DNA of 64,000 bases, from the NCBI GenBank assembly GCA_026119935.1, contig JALRMH010000029.1, forward strand, positions 1-64,000. The letters are read 5' to 3'. Shown here piece by piece: positions 23,302-35,879 of the stretch; the stretch's first letter is position 1; the number at the start of each line of letters is the position of its first letter. Position numbers and translations under genes: made by a program. The notes under the pieces were generated by a model. The model searched no databases, was not told where the DNA came from, and saw nothing but the letters and a program-made list of their open reading frames with translations. The DNA comes from Endothia cerciana. Taxonomy: Eukaryota; Ascomycota; Sordariomycetes; Diaporthales; Cryphonectriaceae.

Positions 23302-25460
23302 ATGTCAGACAACATCGACTTCGGTTCGGAGAAGCCCGGCACCCCGGGCGCCCCCGAGCATGGGCAGCAGCGCGAGCAGACAGACAGCTCCTCCCTGAGC
23401 GAGGGGGAGGCCTCGCCAGCCCTGTCCCCCGCCGGCGGCAAGGCCAGGTCCCGCAGCGGCAGCCGCGCGAGGGGCAGGCGGACGCGCTCGCGCGCCTCGT
23501 CCAACTCGACGGACGACTCCGACCCCCTCGAGCCGCTCGAGATGGCGCTCTCGGGCGCCGGGCAGGGCGTGGAGATCGCCCGCATCCGCACCGGCGCCAC
23601 GGCGGCGACGACGACGTCCACGTGGTCCCGCCCGCCCGAGTTCGAGGTGACCTTCGACTCGCCGTCGGACCCGCTCAACCCCAAGGAGTGGCCGCTCTGG
23701 TACCGGATGTGGACCATCGGGGCGGTCAGCTACAGCACGTGGGTCATCGTCCTGTACTCGACGTCGTACACGGCGGCGATACCGGGCCTGATGGCGGCCT
23801 TCGACGAGCCGCACGAGGACATCGCCACGCTGGGCGTGACGACGTACCTGATGGGCCTCGCGGCGGGGAGCCTGGTCGTGGCGCCGATGGGCGAGCTCTT
23901 CGGCAGGCGGCCGGTGTACCTCATATGCCTGACGGTGTCGACCATCCTGATCCTCCCGGCCGCGCTGGCCAGGAGCCTGGCGGAGATCATCGTGGTGAGG
24001 TTCTTCGGGGCACTGTTCGGGGCGGTCATGGTCTGCAACGGGGCCGGGACCATCGCGGATATCTCGACGGACGATGACCGGGCCAAGTACATGAGCCTGT
24101 GGAGCATCGCGCCGCTCAACGGGCCCGTCACGGGACCGCTCATCGGCGGGTTTGTGTATCAGTACCTCGGGTGGCGGTGGGACAACTGGATCGTGCTGAT
24201 CCTGAGCGGCGTCGCGGTCGTGCTGATGACGACGGTCAGGGAGTCGTATGCGCCGGCCATCCTGAAGGCCAAGGCGGCGGGGCGCAGGAAGGAGGAGGAC
24301 GACGGGAGGTACTGGTGCGAGTATGACGACGCGAAGAGGTCGACCCTGGAGCTGATGCGCATCAACCTGAGCCGGCCGTTCGTGCTGAGCGCCACGGAGC
24401 CGATCCTGTGGTTCTTCAACATCTGGATCTCGGTCATCTACGGGATCCTATACCTGGTGAGCGGTGGGCCCGTCTCTCTCTCTCTCTCTTTTTTTATTTT
24501 TTATTTTTTTTTATTTTTCTTCTTCTTCTTCTTCTTCTTCTTCTTCTTCTTCTTCTTCTTCTGTGCTGCTGCTATACCCGCTGGACCGGGCCGACATCGT
24601 GCAAAGCTGATCCGCGCCGCCGCGTACAGTGTTTCGTCGCGTACCCGATCGTGTTCGAGAACGAGAGGGGCTGGGGGCCTGGCGCCACCGGCCTGGCCTT
24701 CCTCGGCATCGGCATCGGGACGCTGATTGGGATCTTCATGGAGCCCGTGTGGAGGAGGATCATCAACTCGCACGCCAAGGACCCGGGGACGGGGCGCGTG
24801 CCCCCCGAGGCCAGCGCGAGCGTGATGTCGATCGGCGCCGTCCTGACGCCCATCGGGCAGCTGGTGTTCTCCTGGACGTGCCTGCCGACGAGCATCCCCT
24901 ACGCCATCCCCATCGCCTTCGGCATCCCGTTCGGCCTGGGGAACACGCTGTGCTTCATCTACGGCACGAACTACCTCGCCGGGGCGTACGGGACCTTCGC
25001 GGCGTCCGCCCTGGCCGGGAACGCGGTGATACGGTCCATCTTCGGGGCGACGCTCCCCCTGGCCGGGCCCAGCATGTACGCGGCGCTGACGCCGCAGTGG
25101 GCCGGGACGCTGCTCGGCCTGATGGAGGTGGTCCTGATCCCGATCCCCATCGCGTTCTACAGGTACGGCGACAGGATCCGGGCCGGGAGCCCCGTGATCA
25201 GGAGGATGAGGGAGGCGCAGGCGAGGCAGGACGGGAAGCGGGCCAGGCTCCTCGAGAAGCTGGAGAGGCAGCAGAGGCAGGCGGCTGCTGCTGCTGCTGG
25301 CGGTGCGGCCGGCGGTGCGGCGGGGGCGGCCGCCCAGGGGGAGAAGCCTGAAGGTGGCGACAGGAGCCGGCCGGCGCGGGCGGGGGCGGACATCGAGACG
25401 GAGAGCGGCGGTGCGGAGGGGGTCAGGGACGTGGAGAAGGGTGTGCCTGAGCCGTCGTAA
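23302..25460 (+). CDS. MFS multidrug/polyamine-type transporter (DHA1)
   Basis: Two exons, 23302-24456 and 24630-25460, join in phase to 661 residues. The first ~125 residues are a Ser/Arg-rich cytoplasmic tail. The typical fungal DHA1 entry DPLNPKEWPLWYR leads into twelve hydrophobic segments. Motif A, GELFGRRPVYL, lies near residue 195 between helices 2 and 3. Other hallmarks are GPVTGPLIGGFVYQYLGWRW and, across the splice, GILYLCFVAYPIVF. The C-terminus is an unusual Ala/Gln/Gly-rich tail (LEKLERQQRQAAAAAA) of about 90 residues. The family exports drugs, polyamines or other small molecules by proton antiport at the plasma membrane. Substrate cannot be told from sequence. The 173-base intron is mostly a CTT repeat. 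Confidence 0.93.
24470..24562 (+). repeat. CT and CTT microsatellite within MFS intron
   Basis: CT repeats, a T-rich stretch and then about 15 CTT units fill the single intron (24457-24629) of the MFS transporter gene. If unspliced they add poly-Phe codons in frame, which is why the plus frame remains open across the intron. Confidence 0.9.
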
Positions 25461-26673
25461 ACATGGCAGACTACGCGGCACGGTGGACGGTACGGGGGGG
25501 TGCGGAGCCACAGGCGCGACCTCGGCGGGGTATGGTCTGTACAGTAAAAAAGAGACACACAAGGGGCATAGGGGAGGGGAGCAATCTGGCGCGATACCAG
25601 ATTGAACCCGGCCGTCCCCCCTAAGGGTTTGGGGCCGCCGCCCGGCCGATCGAAGTGTGGAGGGCGGCGCACCCAAGCCCGCCTGTGGCTGTCTGGCCCT
25701 GGCAGCAGGCAGCGACGGATGCATCGCCGACCTGGCACGTGAGGCCGGTCGAGCTACCATGTAGCAACCCGGTGGTGCCCCCTTCCTACCTCGTCCGGCC
25801 TCCAGAACCCAGAGCTGTGTGCATCTCGGCCGAGCGCTGGGGCCGAGTCCCGTCTCTCCCGCAGCGGATCCCTCTGTTCCGGCCATGTCAGGCGGCCACC
25901 CCTCGTGCTGTCTTGTTGTACGGGTCGTGATAATATTGGGAAGTGGGGAAAGGGCGCCGAGGCTCGACCCCGGGGAGAGACATGTCATACTATGTGTAAT
26001 CATGTGATGTGAGAGGTCGGTACCCTCCTCACACGGTACTATATTTATATATCTGTTGTGGTGTGGGTGTTCTGGACCGCCGGGGATTTTTAAGATGTCA
26101 CCCCGGGGATCGAGGTTTGGACGTCAACATGGGACGCAGGATGTACATGGTAATTATGTATCTATGCACGCATGTAGATGTCGATCCGGCTGGTTTGATC
26201 CGGCGCGGTGAAGGGAGGAGGGCAGCATGGATTCGAATTCAGGCACCGGAAGGCCGCGTCCGCCGAGGGGAAATGGGCTGGTCGAGCCCCCAGACGCAGC
26301 CCGAACCGGACCTGGTATGCAGGGCTAAACCACCCCCCCCAAAACAAGAAAAGCAAGATACCATGTGGTAGAAAACAGCCCCCCCCGCGTGCCCGACATT
26401 GCATGATGCAGAGTCTCCCCTCACCCCCTCTCCCGCCTTGTCGGGTCACGAGCGGCGTGGAGGATTACCCCATCGAGGAAGGTCCATGGATGGATGGTAC
26501 TACCCATGTAGCCGGGTGAGCCAATTTACATGCTTAAAATGCCTGATCTGATCTGTTCTGGGGGGGGGGCCCCAGCGTGCTCGGCTGTTTTCGACCCATC
26601 TCTCGTCCAAAAGGAGGGGGGGGGGGGGAGTGTGTGTGGTCCAGGGCCACAGGGGTTCAGGGGGCCCAGGGGG

Positions 26674-26723
26674 GTTTATTTATTTATTTATTTTATTTTA
26701 TTTCATTTTATTTTATTTGTTTA
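26674..26723. repeat. (ATTT)n repeat
   Basis: Twelve or so ATTT/TTTA units, slightly imperfect, in non-coding DNA. Confidence 0.85.
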
Positions 26724-27399
26724 TCTGCCCTCCCTGGTGGGAGGCTCCGGATGCGGTCGGTCTGCTGACCATCATCAAATTCCTCATGTGTGTAATAAGA
26801 CACACATACTATGCCCAGCCGTCTTCAACGGCCAGCCAGCAGCCGGTCCCACCTCCTTGGTGGTCTACCCACCAGGCATATATACATAGTACATACATAC
26901 GTACTCTACGGTACCAGGTCCTGGCTCCCAGAGGGCGATGGAGGGGGGCACGGCCTCCTGTCGTACCTGATTGCTGGCTCCCAGGTAGGCTCTTGCCCTT
27001 TGTGAGACGCGCCAAGACTCTGGCGCTGCGGAGGGAGGGTTAACCTCAGCCCACGGCGGCTCCTTCCCATCCCAGCGGCGGCCGGCACCACTCACTCAGG
27101 CGCCCCTTGTTACTTTACTTCCTAGCTCCGTCTTGGCAGCATTTCGCCTTTTCGATAGTGCCCTTTCCACAAGGCCCGCCCGCAGCAGAGGATGCTTGGC
27201 TGGCTCTGAGCCAGACAGCAAGAGAGAAATACATACGGGTACAGGCACCGCACGGCAGAGGTTCGTCGTTCGTCTCGTTGTTATGTCACCAAGGTTCGGG
27301 TCCTCCGTGAGACTTCCCACCACCACCCCCCCCCCCCTTCTTCTCAACCTCACCCTCCTCATCGCTACACCACCCTCGAACCTCACAACGCCACTTAGC

Positions 27400-27434
27400 C
27401 ACCACCACCACCACCACCACCACCACCACCACCA
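27400..27434. repeat. (CAC)n microsatellite
   Basis: Eleven or twelve CAC units about 380 bases before the mannosidase start. It yields poly-His and poly-Trp/Val frames that are not genes. Confidence 0.9.
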
Positions 27435-27636
27435 GCCCAACCTGCCTTGCCCCCTTCTGACGGCGGTGGCTTGCATCCGCTTCATCCCTTCCCCCGTGGA
27501 TGACATGATCCGGTGACCTCAGCCTCCGGGACCCTACAGTACTTCTTACTATACCCCACCTGTCCTGCCCGCTGGTACTTCACCCCGCCGCTGCCTGCCC
27601 TCTACCTGCCAGTCCGGCCTCGGGTTGCTGAACCGT

Positions 27637-27646
27637 ACAGACAGGC

Positions 27647-27680
<34 letters not shown>

Positions 27681-27692
27681 TCAGACAATCAG
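27637..27692. repeat. (CAGA)n microsatellite in leader region
   Basis: ACAG/CAGA tetramers, perfect for about 40 bases and then imperfect, located 120-180 bases before the mannosidase start codon and probably within its 5' untranslated region. Confidence 0.9.
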
Positions 27693-27813
27693 TTCACCTG
27701 TCAACCCCCCCGTCTCCCCCAAAGACGAACACCCTACCGCCTAGGGCCCCCCTCCCTTTCCCGGGCGCCGCACCCTCTCAGCTCCTGGGGTGGCCCCGCG
27801 GGGGAGGTCCAGC

Positions 27814-30800
27814 ATGATCAACATGCCTCGGTTGAGGAGATACCGCGTCTTCGTCGCCGGTGCCCTCTTTGTCGTCTTTCTCCTCTACCGCCTGTCGAGC
27901 GACTCTGCCTGGGAAGACGACTTTGAGTCCCAGTTCCAGTATGTCGCTGCCGTGCTGCCCAACGCCGGCCGCAGGCCTGCACAGGGCGGCCTTGCGCAGG
28001 AACCGACAACACCCTACCCGCCGGCCGGTGCTGGCGGGGCCAGGGCCGACGACAAGGTCAAGATACCCCAGCTGAGGCCGGGTCCCGAAGCCGGGGACAG
28101 CTACGCCCTGCCGCCCCCGGCAGCGGCCCACGACCACGTCCCCGCGAGTGGGAATCGGCCGCCCGGCCGGAGGCCCGGCAAGGTCCAGGATGTCTATCCC
28201 GAGGGCGCCCAGGACCTGCTCCACATCCAGGACCCGCCGGGCAGGTACGAGCCGAGCTCGACCTTCACCCCTCCGGCCCACTGGACCAGGCCGACGGAGC
28301 GCTTCCCCGTCGGGGAGGGCTCGCTGATCCCGCTGCCTACCGGCAGCCCCAAGGCGATCCCCACGATCCAGCACAGCTTCGGCCCGGAGACGGAGGAGGC
28401 CAGGGCGAGGCGCGAGGACCGCCTGGACCAGGTCAGGACAGAGGCAAAGCGCGCATGGGATGCCTACAGCCGGTACGCCTTTGGGCATGACGAGCTTCTT
28501 GCCACCGACATGGGATACCGGGACCCCTTCTGCGGCTGGGGCGCCACCCTGGTCGACTCCTTGGACACGCTGTGGATCATGGGCCTGAAGGCCGAGTTCG
28601 AAGAGGCCTACAGCGGGCTGAACAACGTCGACTTCACGACTACCAACCGTCATGACATCCCCGTCTTCGAGACCACCATCCGCTACCTGGGCGGGCTCCT
28701 GGCTGCCTACGACGTGACCGGCGGGCACAAGGGTGACTACCCACTGCTCCTCGGCAAGGCCGTGGAGCTTGCCGAGGTGCTGATGGGGGTCTTTGACACG
28801 CCGAACCGGATGCCCGTCCTATACTACCAGTGGAAGCCAGCCTTCGCCTCCCAGGCCAAACGCGCCAACACCAGGGCGGGCGTGGCAGAGCTCGGAACCC
28901 TGTCTATGGAATTCACCAGGCTGGCCCAGCTGACCGGGAAGGACAAGTACTACGACGCAGTCGCCCGCATCACCGACGCACTAGAGGAGTGGCAGGACCG
29001 TGAGGGCACGACGGCGTCGCTGGTCCCGGGGATCTTTCCCGAGAACATCGACGCCTCCGGTTGCAATAGGTCGGCGGACGCGAACGGCTCGGTCCGCGGC
29101 GCGAGCGCCGCGGCTCAGCAACAGGCAGAGGCCGAGCTGCCGTACAAGCCCGAAGGGTACAGGCCAGGCAAGGCAGCAAGCCCCGAGGCGGAACCACGCG
29201 ACAGCACCGGTCGTGGTGATGCAGGCGCTTCCGAGGGTGACGGCAGGCGCAGCACTGCGTCGCAACCCCCGCCGAAGATCGGTCCTCCGGAGAAACACTG
29301 GAGCGCAGCACACAAGGGAGGGTCAAGCAGTCGCAGCCCCGCCAATGGGCCCCCCGCGGCGGACGGCCTGCCTGCCAACTGGGAGTGTGAGGCCCAGAAC
29401 CTCACTGCCTCATCGGGGGTCCAGTCTTTCGGTATGGGCGGCAGTCAGGACTCGGCGTATGAGTACTTCCCAAAGCAGTACCTCCTCCTCGGGGGCCTCG
29501 AGGCCAAGTACCGCTCAATGCACGAGAAGACGGTCGCCGCGGTCAAGGAGCATCTGTTGTACCGGCCGATGACCCCCGACAACGCTGACATCCTCTTCTC
29601 TTCCAAGCTCCAGCTCTCGCCCGGGGGCAGCCTTGAGCCCGTAAAGGAGACCAGCCGCGGCTATGAGGTCACCCATCTTACGTGCTTCCTTGGAGGCATG
29701 TTCGCCATGGGGGGCAAGATCTTCGGTTCGGAGGAGGATCTCGAGGTCGGGCGGCGCCTCACAGACGGGTGCGTCTGGGCCTACTCCAGCATGCCGACAG
29801 GCATCATGGCGGAGATTGCTTATGTCACACCATGTCAGGGTGCCGGGCCGTGCCAGTGGAATGACTGGGCATGGTATCTAGCGATCGACCCGAACCCCCA
29901 GATGAGGGAGGACCAGATGGCGTTCTACCTCGAGAAGCTGGCGGAGTGGGAAGTCGCCAAGAACGAGGCTCTGCGTACGGAGGCTGTGATGCAACAAGCC
30001 GCAGAAGAGCTGGGGATCCCAGTGGCGCACGCGGACGGTGCAAAGCCCAAGCCAAAGTCTGGGGTGCCCAAGAGGGACCGAAACGGTCCGTGGGGCCGCG
30101 ATGACGATGCTCAGTACCAGGCGGGGCGCGGCAAGCGAGATGTCGATCCAGAGTCGGGCGACACTCCCGCGTTCGACCCGTCGCAGCTCGACCAGAAGGC
30201 CATCGAGGAGAGGATAAGAAAACTGGACGAGGAGTACTTCGCCGAGCCCGAGCCCGAAGCAGCCAAGGAGGCACCGGCCCCAGCCGGCTCGCTTGGTGGC
30301 GCGGCGGGTCAGGTGCCCATTGAGCAGACCAAGGCCGAACCCAAGCCCCTAACCAGACCCAGGCCCCCGTTCAAGGTACCTGCAAAGCCGCATAGGCCTC
30401 AGACTCATCTGGAATACGTGACGGATCGCATCACCGCCGGGGCCCTGCCGCCGGGATACACCCAGATTGGCAGCAATGGCTATCAGTTGCGGTAAGTCCG
30501 ACGACGCCATCGTCCTCACCGGCCGGTACTGACATCCCTCGCAGGCCTGAAGCTATCGAATCCGTCTGGTACATGTACCGGATCACGGGTGATCCCATCT
30601 GGCAGGAGAAGGGCTGGAAGATGTGGCAATCCATCATCAGCCACGTGCGCGTCGACCCAGCCCACTCGACCGTCAACGGCGTTCATGACCTGGCCAGGCT
30701 GAGGCACACGGGCACCATGGAGAGCTTCTGGATCGCCGAGACGCTCAAATATTTCTACCTGCTGTATTCGGAACCGGATGTCATATCGCTTGACGACTGG

Positions 30801-30842
30801 GTGCTGAACACGGAGGCGCATCCCTTCCGACGGCCTTCATGA
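27814..30842 (+). CDS. GH47 mannosyl-oligosaccharide 1,2-alpha-mannosidase, long form
   Basis: Trims alpha-1,2-linked mannose from N-glycans in the ER/Golgi. Two exons, 27814-30491 and 30545-30842, give 991 residues, against roughly 500-600 for the usual enzyme. An in-frame GTG at 27790 precedes the ATG; the ATG is the likely start. Residues about 10-27 form a type II membrane anchor after a basic N-terminus. Family hallmarks are [19 protein letters not shown] near residue 245, [58 protein letters not shown] and the terminal [10 protein letters not shown], whose Thr982 should bind the catalytic calcium. Two low-complexity insertions explain the length: residues about 418-530 and about 715-875, the second Lys/Glu/Pro-rich. 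The last intron lies before the conserved [14 protein letters not shown]. Identity is firm; ER versus Golgi location is not resolved. Confidence 0.95.
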
Positions 30843-31539
30843 AAGCCACCGTCGGCCCTGGGCCGGCCTGGGACAGCAATGCACGGCCGGGCATTGGCGT
30901 ATAGGTCCGGAGCCGGGCGGGACGAGGGTTTCTCGTAAATGTATGGACAGCATTGGCAGGCGGAGTTTGGCGCTTTCAACAGGCGGCGGGAGCCCCCTTT
31001 GGGTAGAAGACTCCCAGGGCGGTATGGACCTGGAGAACCATTGACGGCATGAGCTTGAAGTTGGTATATATCAATCATCATCACCCCCCCTGCGGAAGAA
31101 GGGACGGTTCTGCATATGGTTCAACTGCGACGAGGGGAGCATTCCCACCTATAAATCTTGGACATGGGGTTAGGAGGCCGTCGCGAAGAATTGCATATCC
31201 TAGGTGCAACACTGACGGTCATACCTATCGATAGGAGCTATCTGGGTACTCTCTACCCTGATTTCCACCTCGCCGCCACATCACTGACTGCTCTTGCCGC
31301 ACGTTGTCACTTTGTCCAAAGTCGGAGCCGAAATCGAGTGGAGGGTGGTTCAATAATATTTATTTCCGATTCCGATTCCGTTCCCATCCCACCCGCCCCA
31401 CCCCCCCCCCCCCCGCCCACATCCATCCATGGATCCAGTCCCCGAACCAGGTGCTCCCGATCCCTTTGCCTGCCCTTCCTATTCCATCCTTGCCGGGCCT
31501 CTTCTATCCTATGATTTCTACACGCACACACACACACAC

Positions 31540-31583
<44 letters not shown>

Positions 31584-32370
31584 GTATGTACGACACCCCC
31601 GCAGGAGCAGCTTAGAAAGAAGAACAAAGACCTCCCCACCACCACCAGGTAGGACAATCAAATTCAAGACAGAAGTTTATGTCGATTAGAAGAAACAGAG
31701 CGCGAGTATAACCCAGCAGCAGCAGTAGCAGTAGCAGCGCCGCCCGGCTGTGCGCCCCACCCAACCCCCCCCCCCCTCCCTCCCTATTGCCCCTGGAACG
31801 ATCCCGATGTATTGTGCTGAACTCCGGCTTTCCCAAATGCTTTGTTTGTTGTTCTTTTGTTTTTGTTGTTTTTTTATGTTTTTTTTGCTGGCCCGACCGA
31901 GACTGGGGTGGTGGTAGATTGGGAGGGGGGGGGGGGGTTGATGCGAAGGTGGGAGAAAGCGAAGTCCATGTACACGTTTGTTTTCCTTTAGTCTTGGTTC
32001 GGTCCACCTCACATTGGGGGGGGTTTTGCCTTCCCCCCGGGGTATATCGTCCCATCCTGTTCTCGCTCGTCAAAGAAAATTTCCATTCCCTTCCTCATGT
32101 CGTTTATATACGCCGTGTCGCGTGTCCCGGCGGGTGAGGCCGGGGCGTTCCTCGTGGGAGGCTTTCGGCCGCTCGCTGGTGGTCGCGGCAGTCCAGGCCC
32201 TCCCGCCAAGGTCGTACACTTCCGTCACCCATGACCCCTTCCCATCATATTCATTCATTCGTGACAAGAGGGCCCATGCATGCCTGTGAGAGACGGGGGG
32301 CCGCCCGAATCGCGCCGGGCCGTTCGGCCCCTCTCATCATGATCTCAAAGAGAGCCGGCCGGCCGGTCTA
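30843..32370. other. Convergent intergenic region with repeats
   Basis: Lies between the 3' ends of the mannosidase and the Fig1 gene. No gene seen. It contains C runs at 31399 and 31769, a CA/TA repeat at 31521-31580, GCA/GTA repeats around 31716-31738 and a G run at 31925. Confidence 0.55.
31521..31580. repeat. (CA)n(TA)n microsatellite
   Basis: A CA run passing into a CATA stretch and then about twelve TA units, followed by CA again. Confidence 0.95.
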
Positions 32371-33475
32371 TCAGTCCGCCAGCTGGCTCAAGACGCGTAT
32401 GCTCAGTATCATTACCAGCAGGCCGATGGTGACGATGATAAGCAGGGTGAAGGAGAACCAGCCCAGGACCATGGCGCTGGTGCCGACCCCGGACTTGACG
32501 GCGCCGTTGCCGAAGTCCTGGGAGATAGTGCTGGCGGCGACGGACGCGGTGTGCTGCCAGAGGACAGAGACGAGGATGAAGATGGACGAGATGAAGATGA
32601 TGGCGAGGGCGACCTGCGACACGGGCCGGCTGGGGAAGGGCCTGACCTCGCGCTCGGAGCCGACAGAGTCCTGCTCCTCGTGCCAGCCGGGGAAGGTGGC
32701 GAGGAGGAGGAAGCAGATGAAGGCGAAGATGATGGCGATGATGCTGTCGGGACAGAAAAGTCAGCGGGTTTTCATATTTACGCGCCTGGAAGAAGAAAAA
32801 AAAAAGGAAAAGAAAAAGGACATACACCAGGTATGGGAACACCACCATGTCCTTGAACTGGCTCGCCAGCCAGATCAGGTTCAGCGGGTCCTGGTCGACG
32901 CTGACCTCCTGCGCCAGGGCCGTGGCATTGTTAGAACACAGCCAGGAGCCGCCGTCCGGGTTGATGCAGATGCCGAAGTAGCCCACGCGGGCCTGCAGGC
33001 GCGCGTCGCCCGCTATGCTCTGGATCTCGGAGTAGACGGCGTAGTTGACCTGTGCGGTGTCGGGATGTGGCGTGTAGTTGTTGTAGTAGAGGGAGAGGAG
33101 GAAGATGTCTGGTATTAGCGGGCTGGAGGAGGAGCAGCCTGCTAGTAATAGTGCTGTGGAGGAAGAGAGGGGACTGTCAGTCATGGTCTCGAGGGTAGTC
33201 GACAGTGGTTGATCTTGGGGGAGGGGAGGGGAGGGGGGGATGGAGGCAAGGTGGGTAGGATGGCTTACATAGTAGGATGATAGCAACTGCTATCAATATC
33301 ATCAACACATGATGGTATCCCAGGAACGGTACGAACCCTGAGACGAGGAGATACCAGTCAGTATATGTGGCGAACAGCGTGGGTGGTCCTGATCCCGGGA
33401 CATTGCGACAGGAGATGTTGCTCGAGACAATACTGGCTTATACGTACGGTACCATCCTGTCCTGAAGGCCGGCAT
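32371..33475 (-). CDS. fig1: Fig1-type membrane protein (calcium uptake and mating cell fusion)
   Basis: Four exons, 33475-33448, 33337-33269, 33153-32826 and 32743-32371, join in frame to 265 residues. In yeast Fig1 is part of the low-affinity calcium influx system and acts in mating-cell fusion; homologues in filamentous fungi act in hyphal growth and sexual development. There are four membrane segments: residues about 20-38, then FPYLVIIAIIFAFICFLLLA, VALAIIFISSIFILVSVLW, and WFSFTLLIIVTIGLLVMIL. The large extracellular loop between the first two carries the family motif GYFGICINPDGGSWLC. The first exon encodes only nine codons. Its intron has a GTACGT donor and an ACTGAC branch before a CTCAG acceptor. 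An alternative acceptor (ATCAG near 33395) is also in phase and would insert about 20 residues. The core assignment is firm; the first exon is a prediction. Confidence 0.88.
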
Positions 33476-35879
33476 CCTGTCACCGGTCTCCTTCTCTCTG
33501 TATCCTCAGCGTCGCGAGCCCGCCTCGATCTTCTGGTGATCCCTAACCCGACCTCCGTGGAGAGTCGGTGGGACGTCGGAGCGCCCTGCAGCGCAGTCCG
33601 TGGTGCTGATCAGTCAGTCCCAGAGCCCGTGGGTGCAGAGGTGGGTCCACTGTCCAGAGCCCGCGTGCGTGGAGTATCGACGGCGAGGTCTGGCTGGAAT
33701 GGAGGGGGGGGGGAGCAGTGCTCGAACCCTCGTGGCGGTCGCGGTCGCCGGGGACGGAACAGTGAGGCCAGAAGGTGTCTCGGCGGCGAGGTGGTCTACG
33801 GCGACGGTTCAGTAGGCGGCGCCCAGCAGCATGCCAGACACGCACGCGTCCCGAGGAGAGGGGAGTGGGTTTTGGGTAAGGTAAGTTGGGGGAGGGTGCG
33901 TTAAGCGGAAAGGTAGAGAGATGTGAGACTTGGGCTGCGGGCTGGAATGCAAGAAGTCGAGTACGGACTTGTTCACGGCTGTAGAGATAAGGGAGTATGG
34001 AGCACGGGAGGGAGAGGATGGGAAGGGAGGGATGATGCAGGTCTGCAGTTTTTCCCCTTGTGTTCGGTTGCAGCTTGTGCTGCAGGCCGGCGGATTCGAG
34101 GCTCCCAGGACGGTGGCTGGGAAACTGACGGGTGGATTGGGCGGATGGATGGATGGGACGCCGTCATGTCATGCAGCCCGCCGACTGCAACTGTGCCTGC
34201 AAGAAACCAGGAGGAAGGTGGGATGTGGATGCGGGCGCGATAGAGTTTCCGGTCGCCGTGGAGTGGGAGTGGGCGGGTGGGTTTGCGGTGGGTGGTCGAG
34301 TTGATGGTTGTTGGCGAGATCCCAGGAAACCTGCGCCACTGCATTTTCTTTTCTGACAACGGCGCGCCTCGATCGTATCGTGTCTTGGGCCTTGCAGGAG
34401 AAACCTGGCCTCTGCCCGGGGGCTAGTGTGGTGCTGGCCGTGCCGTGGCAACAAGATGAGATGTCAATGCCTCATGCCTCCCCTCTCGCTGGGGCAACGG
34501 TAGCGCTCGCTCGCCCGCCCGCCCGCTCACTCACTCTCACTCCGTGCCCTATCGACCTGATGATGATGGGAGGATGGATGAGTGGTTGGGGGGTGCCAGG
34601 CGTGTAAACAGGGCGCTGTCGTTGGGATAGCAACAGGCCTCCTTCAGGCCTAGCGCCAGCGGGACGGGCTCCACCCTGCTGGGGTTCCTGCATGACGTAG
34701 CGCCAACCAGAGCCCGCCTCGCGCGTCTCCCCAGCCTCCCGTCTAAGAAATTCGAAGGCTGGGACCTGCTGGCAGCCCGCTGGGGACCCCTGTGGCCCCA
34801 AGGGACCCCTAACCCCGCTGACGTCTTGTCCAAAAAGGTAAATACTTACGGCCCTCGTCCCCCCAGACTAGATAGAACCCTGATACATAATACCATGGAC
34901 TTCTTTTCCTTGTTTTTTTCTTTCTTTCCAAACGGGACACTCCTCGTCCGCAGATATACCTACCCTCCTTCTTGCCTTCGCGGCCAGCAGGGCACATCCC
35001 CCCGCCTCTCCCCTCCCCTTCTCTGCCACGAACAGACCGACGTCAAGAAATCTAAGACGTCAACAAGAGGGATGGATCCACTCCCGAGGCTGATATCCTG
35101 AGCACGATCCAGTGGGGAAATTCGAGCTGGCTGGATTCCCCCCCCCCCCCCTGTCTTAAGTAAGACCTCTTAACGGACTTATTTTGGGCCAGAGCCAGGG
35201 CGCCCGGGGGGCCCTCCAGGCTCTTCATCCCCGGAACCCTCATATGGATCATCGCCTTCCCCGGATCAGTCCCGCCCGCCGAGGAGGACTTTCCAGGCCT
35301 CACTTTCCACTGGACGCCAGCATGTCGATCTCTGGACGAATGCCAGTGACTCCCGCTCGCTGGTCACCCGTTCCCTGGCCACACCTCGAGAGGATGTGCC
35401 GTCTACCTCCGGTAGACCCTCCCCGACACGGCTAGTTGAGGAATATGCCCATCATTCATGGCAACCGGCGAGGCCGGCGAGGCGAGAACCCAGAGCCGCT
35501 CCGCTTCCTATCTTCGACAACCTGTTGCCTCGAACTCCCTGCCCCCAAGCCTCATCTGGCAGTATTCCCACTCCGGGATAGATTCTGAATGCCAGTCGTT
35601 CATCGTTGGCTTTGCAGCGGTCCCGCAACGTCCATCACTACCATCGTGGCTCAGCCGCCGGAGCAGACTGTAGATGCCGTGGCCCCCACGCCGGAGGGGA
35701 GATGGACCAGACCCAGCCTCCCGCTGCGTGAGATGATAGACGTGGGTGAACGACGCTGTGAGGGAACGTGTTAATGCAAATGTAGACCACATAGAGCAGT
35801 CCACAAGCAATTCATGATGACGAGATTGTCCTTCCGGGCCAGGACCGGCAGGGGCCTCAGGGGGGGTTGGGTACGCGCC
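33476..35879. other. Intergenic, nothing supported
   Basis: About 2.4 kb between the Fig1 start and the MFS relic. I see no protein family on either strand. Short G and C runs (33707, 35139) and GATG-type repeats (34140, 34560) occur. Confidence 0.5.

Larger units (their letters stand above)
25461..27813. other. Intergenic with several microsatellites
   Basis: No supported gene in 2.35 kb. It holds the 3' flank of the MFS gene and, at its right end, the upstream region of the mannosidase gene with an ATTT repeat (26674-26723), a CAC repeat (27400-27434) and a CAGA repeat (27637-27692). Confidence 0.5.

Noticed and set aside
24501..26003. 500-codon minus-strand frame opposite the MFS gene
   Set aside because: It is antisense to a certain gene, its product is Arg/Pro/His-rich without any domain, and it ends in poly-Lys from the CTT repeat. 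It is a GC-driven shadow.
27790..27813. GTG as an upstream start for the mannosidase
   Set aside because: An ATG follows 24 bases later and directly precedes the basic residues and membrane anchor; nuclear genes of this type rarely start with GTG.
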